From Fluviicola sp. (GTDB taxonomy: Bacteria > Bacteroidota > Bacteroidia > Flavobacteriales_D > Crocinitomicaceae): a stretch of DNA of 64,000 nucleotides. Below are positions 53,676 to 63,300 of this stretch, piece by piece (the first letter of the stretch is position 1; the number at the start of each line of letters is the position of its first letter). The position numbers and the translations under genes are program-made. Location: the NCBI GenBank assembly GCA_029866325.1, contig JARWZO010000004.1:162289-226288 (forward strand). Reading direction: 5' to 3'. Under the pieces are notes generated by a model. It was not told the origin of the DNA. It made no database searches and worked only from the letters and a program-made list of their open reading frames with translations.

Positions 53676-56600
53676 ATGAAAAACAGATTCATACGCTGGT
53701 CTCTACTATTCTCACTTTTTTTTCCAATGTTTGCCTCCGGGCAAGGAGACACCAACTGGGTTCAATTAATGTCGGATCCTACGGCCAATTTCTACGATGC
53801 ACAAGCTGCGTTTAACAACTATTGGAAAGACAGACCTATAGAAAAAGGAAAAGGCTACAAACAGTTCAAACGCTGGGAAAATTATATGGAACCTCGTGTT
53901 TACCCGAGTGGAGACATGACCTTACCTTCCTTAACTTATCCGAATTATTTGGAGTGGCTTTCGCAACAACCGGATGAACCAAGTCCGGCTCCCAATGGTT
54001 TCACATTAGGCAACTGGACAGCTTTAGGGCCTTTCGGTGTGTCAAACGGCGGTGGTGCCGGACGAATCAATTTTGTTCGTTTCGATCCTACCAACTCCAA
54101 TACAATTTTTGTAGGGGCTCCCGATGGCGGTTTGTGGAAATCAACCAATGGTGGAACCTCTTGGACAACCGCTACTGATCAGTTGACAGTCATCGGATGT
54201 ACAGATGTAGCTATTGATCCAACAAATACACAAGTAATGTACCTGGCAACCGGCGACGGGGAAGCGGGAGATTGTTATAGTGTAGGTGTTCTTAAATCTA
54301 CCGATGGCGGCGCAACTTGGAATACAACAGGTTTGAACTGGACTGTGAACCAAGGAAGAACGATCTCCAAATTATTGATGCATCCTACCAATTCACAAAT
54401 TTTGATTGCTGCTACTAGTAATGGAATTTACCGTACAGTAGATGGTGGTGTAAACTGGACTCAAACAAGTACCGGTTCGTTTAAAGATTTGGAATTTGTT
54501 CCTGGAACTCCCAATACAGTTTATACTTCTGGAACTATTTTCAGAAAATCTACTGACAATGGGGTTACTTGGACAACCATTACATCCGGGTTGCCAACAA
54601 CAGGTATAGAGCGTATCGCAATTGCGGTAACTGCCGCCGATCCAACCTATGTTTACCTATTAATAGGTCGTTCTTCCGACCAAGGATTACAGGGTGTTTA
54701 TCGCTCTACCAACACTGGAACTTCTTTCACAACCCAAAAAGGTCCAACAAATCCTAATTTGTTGGGATGGAACTCTAATGGTGCTGATGGAGGCGGTCAA
54801 GCATTTTATGATTTATCGATTCAGGCTTCTCCAACCGCAGCCAATACGGTAATAGTGGGTGGTGTAAATACTTGGAGATCTACAGATGGTGGTGTCAATT
54901 GGACAATTAACTCACATTGGACCGGTTCAGGTGCACCTTATGTACATGCCGATATCCACGCAATCGAATACTTGCCCGGTTCAGGAACAACTTATTTCAT
55001 CGGGCATGACGGTGGAATTTCCAAAACAACCAACAGTGGAACATCATTTACAGACATAAGTGGAAATTTAGCCATTGCACAGCAATACCGTATCGGACTT
55101 TCAACAACAACTGCCGGAAGAATGATCACCGGACATCAGGATAATGGTACCAACTTATTAAATGGAGGTGTCTGGAATGAGGTTTACGGTGGCGATGGAA
55201 TGGATTGTTTCATTGACCGTACCAATAACAATACGCTTTACGGTTCTTATGTATATGGTGACTATTACAAATCTACCAATGGTGGCGCTGGCTGGACGAC
55301 GATCACGACTGGTCTTCCAGGTGGCGACTGGCTTTGTGCGTGGCATCAGGATCCTGTTACCGCTGCAACATTGTATGCAGGAGGAAGAACGGCCATGTAT
55401 AGAACAAACAATGGTGGAACGAATTGGTCGGCACTTGGAACACCTTCCGGGTCAGGGAGTATTTTGGAATTTGTAATTGCTCCGAGCAACAATCAGATTA
55501 TCTATTCGGTAAAAACCAATGCGGTTTCAAAATCAACTAACGGAGGTACTTCTTGGACCAACGTTACTGGAACATTGCCGGTAGCTAGCGCCTCATTGAC
55601 CAATGTAACGGTTTCAAACACCGACCCGAATATCGTTTGGGTTACCTTTTCTGGTTACTCAGCAGCCAATAAAGTGTTTAAATCTACCAATGGTGGTACT
55701 TCTTGGACAAATGTTACAACCGGTTTACCGAATGTGCCTTGTAATACCATTGTTTATCAGAATGCGGCTGCCAATGACGTTGTATACGTAGGAACGGATA
55801 TCGGTGTTTTTTACCGCGATAATACTATGGGATCATGGGTTGCTTATATGGATGGCTTGCCACGTGTTTCTGTTCGCGATTTGGAAATCTATTATCTGAC
55901 AGGTAAAATTAGAGCGGCAACATTTGGTCGTGGTACTTGGGAAAGTAACGTAGCAACTCCTGGTGCAAATGCTCCTGTTGCTGATTTTATTGGTGCTCCG
56001 TTACAGATTTGTGCCGGTTCAACGGTTACGTTTACAGATCAATCCGCATTCACACCAACATCTTGGTCTTGGTCGTTTCCTGGTGGAACACCTTCCACAT
56101 CTACGGCTCAAAACCCTACAATTACTTATTCGACCGCTGGGGTGTATGATGTTACCCTTACAGCAACAAATGCCAACGGTTCAGATCCTGAAGTTAAAAC
56201 GGGTTACATTACTGTTGTAGGCGGAACGGGTGTTGCCTTGCCACTTACCGAAGGATTTACAGCAGCTACATTTGTTCCTGCTGGATGGTCATTAGTCAAT
56301 ACGAATGTATCGACTTCTTGGGTGCGTGATGCGACAATTGGTTATACACCTACCACAGGTAATTCGATGATGTTTGACAATTTTAACATCAATGATTCCG
56401 ATGATGATGAAGTACGTGTAAGAGCGGTAACTCTTGCATCCTTGGTGTCGGCTCAGCTAACCTTTGATGTGGCATATGCGCCTTATGATGCAACGAACTT
56501 TGATGGTTTGGAGGTCTTGGTTTCTACTAACTGTGGCGCCTCATTCACATCGCTCTATTCAAAATCCAATACGGTATTGGCTACGGCACCGGCTACAACA

Positions 56601-59600
56601 GCCACGTTTACTCCTACCGCTGCTCAATGGCGCACTGAAACTGTTAATCTTACACCGTATGTAGGACAAACCAATGTGGTGATTGCTTTCCGTAATTTAT
56701 CAGGATACGGAAATCGCCTTTTTGTCGATAACATTAATATTACAGGATCTGCACCAACTACCGCTGCTTTTACAGCATCACTATCTACTGTATGTACAGG
56801 ACAAACAGTAACCGTAACCGATGCTTCAATAGGCGCAACTTCATGGAGTTGGAACTTTGGTGTGGGCGCAACGCCTGCAACTGCAACAGGTGTCGGTCCG
56901 CATAGCGTTACCTATTCTTCTGCCGGTACAAAAACGATCCAGTTAACGATTAACGGTTCTACAAGTACCACTCAAAACGTAACAGTCAATGCAACACCGG
57001 CTACACCTACTATTACAGCAGGTGGACCAACAACTTTCTGCGCAGGTGGAAGTGTGGTGTTGACTTCATCATCAGCTACCGGAAACCTTTGGTCTACAGG
57101 AGCAACAACACAATCCATTACCGTTTCTACTTCAGGAACATATACAGTGAGTGTCACTACAGGTGGTTGTACCTCAGCATCTTCTGCAGGAACAACCATT
57201 ACTGTGAATCCATTACCTGCCACACCAACCATATCTGCAGGAGGTCCAACAACATTCTGTGCGGGTGGAAGTGTGGTATTAACTTCATCTTCTGCAACCG
57301 GTAATACTTGGTCTACTGGCGCCACTACACAATCCATTACTGTTTCTACTGCGGGAACGTATACGGTTACTGTTAACAGTGGTGGCTGTAATTCTGCTGC
57401 TTCAGCAGGAACAGCCGTTACTGTTAATGCATTGCCTTCGGCGCCTACTATTACTGCAGGTGGTCCGTTGACTTTCTGTGCAGGTGGTAGTGTGGTCTTG
57501 ACCTCATCATCAGCAACCGGAAATACATGGTCGACCGGCGCAACAACGCAATCGATTACTGTTTCTACATCAGGAACCTATACCGTTACACGAACCACAG
57601 GTGGATGTACCTCGGTTGCATCGGCTGGAACAACAGTTACAGTGAATGCGTTACCGGCTACACCGACAATTTCTGCAGGTGGTACTTTGACGTTCTGTGC
57701 CGGAGGAAATGTGGTGTTGACTTCGTCATCTGCTACCGGAAACCTTTGGTCGACTGGAGCCACAACACAATCCATTACGGTTTCAACATCCGGAACGTAT
57801 ACAGTAAATGTCACCAGTGGTGGTTGTACTTCTGCTAATTCAGCAGGAACAACCGTAACTGTAACACCACTTCCTGCTACACCAACAATTTCAGCTGGAG
57901 GTCCTACAACTTTCTGCGCAGGCGGAAGTGTTGTATTGACTTCATCATCAGCTACCGGAAATCTCTGGTCTACAGGAGCAACTACACAATCCATTACAGT
58001 TTCTACTGCTGGAACATATACAGTTAGTGTTACGAGTGGTGGTTGTACTTCAGCAACGTCAGCTGGTACAACTGTTACAGTAAATCCGCTACCGACAACA
58101 CCAACAATTTCAGCAGGTGGTCCTACAACATTCTGCGCAGGTGGAAGTGTTGTTTTAACATCTTCTTCTGCTACAGGAAATACTTGGTCAACTGGAGCTA
58201 CTACTCAATCGATTACAGTTTCTGCATCCGGAACGTACACAGTAACCGTTACAAGTGGTGGTTGTACTTCTGTTGCATCCGCCGGAACAACGGTTACTGT
58301 AACACCTTTGCCTACAACTCCTACAATAAGTGCAGGTGGTCCGTTAACCTTCTGCGCAGGTGGAAGTGTGGTACTGACTTCTTCGTCTGCAACAGGAAAT
58401 ACTTGGTCAACTGGCGCAACAACCCAATCCATAACTGTTACTACAGCAGGTACCTATACGGTGAATGTTACGAGTAGCGGCTGTACATCAGCCAATTCTG
58501 CGGGAACAGCTGTTGTAGTGAATGCGCTTCCTGTAATTGCATCAGGTACGGTTGTTAATCCAACTTCTTGCGGAACATCAACAGGAAGTATCCAAATTAC
58601 CGGTTCTGGTACAGGAACAATTAACTGGACCGGAACGAGTTCGGGGACACTGAATAGTGTCACTTTACCAACTACGATTAATTCATTGGCTGCGGGATCT
58701 TATTCTATTACCTTCACCAATGCTTCAGGGTGTGTTTCGAATACTGTTTCACAAGGATTAAATGATCCAACTCCACCTACAACACCAACTATTTCAGCTG
58801 GTGGACCAACAACTTTCTGTTCAGGTGGAAGTGTTGTGTTGACTTCATCATCCGCAACCGGAAATACTTGGTCTACAGGTGCAACTACACAATCAATTAC
58901 TGTTTCAACAGGTGGATCTTATGCAGTTACCTTTACTAATGTTAGTGGTTGTTCGGCTACGTCATTGGCGACAGTTGTTACAGTAAATCCAACTCCAACA
59001 ATCTCGCTTGGAACAATTACCAATCCTTCTGCATGTGGAACTTCAACAGGAATCATCCAGTTGAACGGTTCAGGTACAGGAACATTGAGTTGGAGTGGTA
59101 GTGCTTCCGGATCAATGAACAGTATTACGTTACCTGCTTCAATAACAGGTCTTGCCGCTGGGTCGTATACAATAGTATTTAATTCATCGGCCGGTTGTGC
59201 TTCCAATTCCTTGTCACAAGTATTGACTGATCCAACTCCTCCACCATCTCCAACGATTTCTGCCGGTGGCGCAACCACTTTTTGCGTAGGAGACAGTGTT
59301 GTGTTAACCTCATCGTCTGCAACAGGAAATACTTGGTCAAATGGAGCTATTACACAATCAACTACAATTGTGACTTCGGGTAATTACACTGTAACTTTTA
59401 CGGATATAAGCGGTTGTTCCGCAACTTCAGGACAGACTTCCGTAACGGTTAATCCACTTCCAACCGTAACCTTTGGTTTATTGGCAGATATGTGTGATTA
59501 TAATTCAGCCATTACATTAACACAGGGATCTCCTGCAGGAGGTACTTATAGTGGAAACGGTGTTAGTGGAGGATCGTTTGATCCATCTGCATCAGGTTTG

Positions 59601-59948
59601 GGTGTGAGTACACTTACGTATGATTTCACTGATGCTAACGGATGTTCTTCTACGGCAACTTCAGATGTTTTTGTAGGTGATTGTGCTTCATTGAACGAAA
59701 CAGTAGTTTCGACCATTGATATCTTCCCTAATCCTTCATCAGGAATCGTGACTGTTGATCCGAATGGAGCCGCTATTTCTGCTGTGGTTGTATTCGATTA
59801 TTCAGGTAGACTAGTTTATCAAAATAGAAAGATCGGTAGCGTAGAACCGCAAATAGTGGATTTATCCGGTTTGGCAGTCGGTGTTTACAACGTAAGAGTT
59901 ATTACAGGAACTTCTGTGGTAAATACACCGGTTGTGATTAATCACTAA
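53676..59948 (+). CDS. Giant T9SS cargo protein: BNR/sortilin-like propeller + PKD + Ig-like repeats + CTD
   Basis: Start chosen at ATG 53676-53678 (MKNRFIRWSLLFSLFF), giving a clean signal peptide and 2090 residues; the frame is open 20 codons upstream. Domain order: BNR/VPS10-like beta-propeller (about 75-760, repeated WKSTNGGTSW type blocks); PKD (766-845); choice-of-anchor/cleaved-adhesin jelly roll (849-1027); a second PKD-like domain (1028-1107); seven 73-residue Ig-like repeats (1108-1618); SprB-type repeats (about 1619-1700 and 1772-1850) interleaved with two more Ig-like units; then a T9SS sorting domain (about 2006-2090: DIFPNPSSGIVTV and GVYNVRVIT). It is exported by T9SS to the surface. 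Adhesion or matrix function is likely; no enzyme motif seen. Confidence 0.92.
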   Translation: MKNRFIRWSLLFSLFFPMFASGQGDTNWVQLMSDPTANFYDAQAAFNNYWKDRPIEKGKGYKQFKRWENYMEPRVYPSGDMTLPSLTYPNYLEWLSQQPDEPSPAPNGFTLGNWTALGPFGVSNGGGAGRINFVRFDPTNSNTIFVGAPDGGLWKSTNGGTSWTTATDQLTVIGCTDVAIDPTNTQVMYLATGDGEAGDCYSVGVLKSTDGGATWNTTGLNWTVNQGRTISKLLMHPTNSQILIAATSNGIYRTVDGGVNWTQTSTGSFKDLEFVPGTPNTVYTSGTIFRKSTDNGVTWTTITSGLPTTGIERIAIAVTAADPTYVYLLIGRSSDQGLQGVYRSTNTGTSFTTQKGPTNPNLLGWNSNGADGGGQAFYDLSIQASPTAANTVIVGGVNTWRSTDGGVNWTINSHWTGSGAPYVHADIHAIEYLPGSGTTYFIGHDGGISKTTNSGTSFTDISGNLAIAQQYRIGLSTTTAGRMITGHQDNGTNLLNGGVWNEVYGGDGMDCFIDRTNNNTLYGSYVYGDYYKSTNGGAGWTTITTGLPGGDWLCAWHQDPVTAATLYAGGRTAMYRTNNGGTNWSALGTPSGSGSILEFVIAPSNNQIIYSVKTNAVSKSTNGGTSWTNVTGTLPVASASLTNVTVSNTDPNIVWVTFSGYSAANKVFKSTNGGTSWTNVTTGLPNVPCNTIVYQNAAANDVVYVGTDIGVFYRDNTMGSWVAYMDGLPRVSVRDLEIYYLTGKIRAATFGRGTWESNVATPGANAPVADFIGAPLQICAGSTVTFTDQSAFTPTSWSWSFPGGTPSTSTAQNPTITYSTAGVYDVTLTATNANGSDPEVKTGYITVVGGTGVALPLTEGFTAATFVPAGWSLVNTNVSTSWVRDATIGYTPTTGNSMMFDNFNINDSDDDEVRVRAVTLASLVSAQLTFDVAYAPYDATNFDGLEVLVSTNCGASFTSLYSKSNTVLATAPATTATFTPTAAQWRTETVNLTPYVGQTNVVIAFRNLSGYGNRLFVDNINITGSAPTTAAFTASLSTVCTGQTVTVTDASIGATSWSWNFGVGATPATATGVGPHSVTYSSAGTKTIQLTINGSTSTTQNVTVNATPATPTITAGGPTTFCAGGSVVLTSSSATGNLWSTGATTQSITVSTSGTYTVSVTTGGCTSASSAGTTITVNPLPATPTISAGGPTTFCAGGSVVLTSSSATGNTWSTGATTQSITVSTAGTYTVTVNSGGCNSAASAGTAVTVNALPSAPTITAGGPLTFCAGGSVVLTSSSATGNTWSTGATTQSITVSTSGTYTVTRTTGGCTSVASAGTTVTVNALPATPTISAGGTLTFCAGGNVVLTSSSATGNLWSTGATTQSITVSTSGTYTVNVTSGGCTSANSAGTTVTVTPLPATPTISAGGPTTFCAGGSVVLTSSSATGNLWSTGATTQSITVSTAGTYTVSVTSGGCTSATSAGTTVTVNPLPTTPTISAGGPTTFCAGGSVVLTSSSATGNTWSTGATTQSITVSASGTYTVTVTSGGCTSVASAGTTVTVTPLPTTPTISAGGPLTFCAGGSVVLTSSSATGNTWSTGATTQSITVTTAGTYTVNVTSSGCTSANSAGTAVVVNALPVIASGTVVNPTSCGTSTGSIQITGSGTGTINWTGTSSGTLNSVTLPTTINSLAAGSYSITFTNASGCVSNTVSQGLNDPTPPTTPTISAGGPTTFCSGGSVVLTSSSATGNTWSTGATTQSITVSTGGSYAVTFTNVSGCSATSLATVVTVNPTPTISLGTITNPSACGTSTGIIQLNGSGTGTLSWSGSASGSMNSITLPASITGLAAGSYTIVFNSSAGCASNSLSQVLTDPTPPPSPTISAGGATTFCVGDSVVLTSSSATGNTWSNGAITQSTTIVTSGNYTVTFTDISGCSATSGQTSVTVNPLPTVTFGLLADMCDYNSAITLTQGSPAGGTYSGNGVSGGSFDPSASGLGVSTLTYDFTDANGCSSTATSDVFVGDCASLNETVVSTIDIFPNPSSGIVTVDPNGAAISAVVVFDYSGRLVYQNRKIGSVEPQIVDLSGLAVGVYNVRVITGTSVVNTPVVINH
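56997..58529 (+). repeat. Seven exact-length 219-nt tandem repeats coding Ig-like units
   Basis: Seven consecutive units of 219 nt (73 codons) with no insertions or deletions. Each encodes P-x-T-P-T-I-x-A-G-G-P start, TFCAGGSVVLTSSSATGN, WSTGATTQSITV and a GGCTS near the end, so each has two Cys likely to form a disulfide. Amino acids are almost constant while many third positions differ between units. Further units lie about 58779 and 59250, and the next gene has two more at 63677 and 63896. Confidence 0.92.
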
Positions 59949-59970
59949 TTAAAAAAGAATCAATTTTTAA

Positions 59971-60001
59971 ATGGTCACTCTATTGGGTGGCCATTTTTTT
60001 T
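59971..60001 (+). terminator. Intrinsic terminator of the giant BNR protein gene
   Basis: ATGGTCAC (59971-59978) pairs with GTGGCCAT (59987-59994; one wobble), then a run of eight T. Confidence 0.85.
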
Positions 60002-60151
60002 GAATAATAATTCAGGAGTTTTGAGTAAAAGACTCCTTAGTTTGAACTAATTATATGTTAAACGGCTGAATTGATTCTTTTTTTAGATGTTAGTGTATAA
60101 ATTTCAACAACCGAACTTGTTAAAATGCTTTTTTTTTTCAAAAAAATAGTC

Positions 60152-60177
60152 TATCATTGATACGCTAAAACTAAAAA
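60152..60177 (+). promoter_or_regulatory. Promoter/start region of the M43 protease gene
   Basis: TATCATTG (60152-60159) is a 7-of-8 match to TAnnTTTG and is followed by ATACGCTAAAACTA, as at 53591-53616. A 5' leader of about 140 nt precedes the ATG. Confidence 0.55.
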
Positions 60178-60310
60178 ATGGTAAAGATGACGTTCTCCAA
60201 TCCGTCAACTTTATTCCTGATTGTGCCTAAACTACAAAACGGAGCTACTGCTACACGATGTGTATGGTGGTCTTTTTCTCGTTTATTTCTATTTCCCAAA
60301 AACTACTTTT

Positions 60311-63300
60311 ATGAAAAAAACCTCAGTTCTCCAACTCTGGTGCAGCCTATTGGCGTTGTTAATCTTAGGATTAACGAATTATTCATCTGCTCAAACGGTT
60401 CGCTGCTACACAGATGAACAACATGCTGCCAGAATGGCGGCAAACCCCGACCTAGAATCAAAGGAAGACTTTGAACAATGGGTTCAGGAGGCGCTTTCAG
60501 ATATGGATCAACATAAGATCATTGGTGGTGTTTATCAAATTCCAGTGGTGTTCCACATTATTCACTCAGGTGAAGCAGTAGGGTCGGGAACAAACATCTC
60601 GCAAGCAGCCGTACAATCACAAATCGATGTGCTCAACGAGGATTTTCGCCGAATCTTTGGTTCAAACGGATGGAATACACATCCTGCCGGAGCTGATACT
60701 CAGATTGAATTTTGTTTGGCTCAGCGTCGTCCGGACGGTTCAGCATTTACTGCTGGTCAGCCTGGTGTAAACAGAATTTTATATTCTACCATTTCAGCAA
60801 CTGCACCACCATATTCGACCGCTTTTGTAGATGCGACCGTTAAAACATGGACTTACAATGGTGGTGTTGCTACAGCCACACGCGGTTGGGATCCGAACAA
60901 ATACATGAATATTTGGATATGTGCCTTAAGTGGGGGTATACTCGGTTATGCTCAATTTCCGCAATCACCTATAGGTGGGATGGGTTGTGGAAGTCCTGCA
61001 GTTGCAACAGATGGTGTTGTGTTTACATCTACTTCCATCGGTAAAAGTGCTGTTACAGGTTTTGCCGGACCTTATAATGAAGGAAGAACTGCAACACATG
61101 AAGTCGGTCACTGGTTGGGCTTACGTCACATTTGGGGTGATGGAGGTTGTACGGTTGATGACTATTGCAATGATACACCCGAAGCTGCTGCTGCTAACTT
61201 TGGTTGTCCGGGAGGAACCAATTCGTGTACCGCAGCGCCTGATGCAGGACCAGATATGATTGAAAATTACATGGATTATACAGATGATTTATGTATGAAT
61301 ATTTTCACCAATGATCAGAAGCAACGCATGCGAGCCGTTCTTGAAGGAAGCCCGCTCAGGAGGTCGTTGATTAATTCGGATGCTTGTACTCCTCCTAATC
61401 CAAGTGATGCCTCCATAACGGATGTGTTCAATCCGAAGGGTGATAATTGCCAGGGAAGCATCATTCCAAGTGTTCAATTGAGGAATCGCGGGTCAAATAC
61501 GCTTACTTCAGCTACCATTTCATATAAAATAGACAACGGCACTGCTACTACTTTTAGCTGGACAGGTACATTGGCTGCGGGAGCTTCTACGACCGTTGCG
61601 TTGCCGGCTTTCACCGTTGCAACGTTAGGAACACATACAATTAAAGCATATTCAACCGTACCAAACGGTGTGGCTGATCCTTCAACTTTGTATGATACTT
61701 CAGCCATTAGTTTTGTTGTTTCAAGTGGTATCATGCCAACTTATACTCAAGACTTTGAGTCGAGCACTTTCCCACCCGATTTGCGTTGGCTGGTTGAAAA
61801 CGTGAATGGGGATTGCTATCAGTGGAGTCCTGCTTCTGGGATATCCTCGGCAGGTGTTTTCATCAACAATATTGCTGAATTACCGTTTTATGGTAATGCA
61901 AGCGCCACAAATGAGAATCTATATACACCGATTTTTATTCTTCCGTGTAATGCTACTGCTGCTACCTTGCAGTTTCAAGTTGCTTACCGCCAGCGTTTAG
62001 CGGGTTCAAATGATCGATTAATCGTAGAGATTTCGCAAGATTGTGGTGTTACCTGGACAGCTACTATGTACGATAAACAGGGAGCTGTTTTGGCAACTAA
62101 TGCTACACTAACCGGAGCTGTGGAGTATTACCCAACGGTAGCTGCTGATTGGCGAACGGAAACGATCAGTTTACTTTCTTATGTTACCTCAACATCGAAG
62201 AATATTCGCTTCCGATTCAGAGGAATTTCCAATAACGGGAACAACATTTTTATTGATAACATTAATTATACAGCAACTACTCCAGGTGAAATTAATCTGG
62301 TTCAGGGAGCAACAGATGTAATTGACGGTGGCTCATATGATTTTGGAACAGTTGTATCGGGAACAACACAAACCGCCACGTTTACGGTTCAGAACACGGG
62401 TACAACTAACCTTGTATTAACTCCTCCGATTACGGTAACGGGTGCTACTTTTGCGTTAGGAACCACATTTGGTGTTACTACAGTTCCTGCAGGCGGTTCC
62501 ACTACGTTTACACTTACATTTACACCATCTGCTGCAGGACCTTTTACAGGTACCGTTTCTTTCGGAACAAATGATTGCGATGAAGGGACTTATAATTTTG
62601 TAATCAATGGAACAGGTATTGTAACTCCGCCGGTTGCAGACTTTAGTGCTACTCCAACAACGGTATGTTCAGGTTCTTCTGTAGCGTTCACTAATTTGTC
62701 GACGCATGCGGCCAGTTATTCTTGGAATTTCGGTGCTTCGGCAACTCCTTCTACCTCAACAGCAACAAATCCTACTGTAGTCTTTAATACACCAGGAACG
62801 TATCCTGTTACGCTTATCGCAACCAATGCTTTCGGATCGGATACAGAAACGAAAACCGGTTATATTGTGGTAATCAATGGTACAGGAACTGCTTTGCCAA
62901 TCACTGAAGGATTTACTGTTGCTACTTTCCCTCCGGCAGGGTGGTCGGTTGTGAATAACAACGCTTCACCTACAACATGGGTTCGTTCCACAGCTGCAGG
63001 GTTTGCTCCTACAGCAGGTAACTCGATGATGTTTGATAATTTCAATTACAACGATAGTGATGATGATGAGGTGCGTTTGACGGCAGCAAATTTTAGTGGT
63101 TTGGCTTCGGCGCAATTGGCTTTTGATGTAGCTTACGCACCTTATAATGCAACCAACTTTGATGGTTTGGAAGTGCTGGTATCAACTGATTGCGGTGTTA
63201 CGTACACTTCTGTTTACTCAAAATCCAATACTGTATTAGCAACCAGAACTGCTACCACAACCATTTTCACACCTACAGCTGCTCAATGGCGTACGGAAAC

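Noticed and set aside
56972..59278. Long open frames on the minus strand across the Ig-like repeat region (up to 138 codons)
   Set aside because: They arise from the Thr/Ser/Gly-rich repeat of the plus-strand gene, recur with the same 219-nt period and have low-complexity Val/Pro sequence without starts in context. They are shadows of the real gene.
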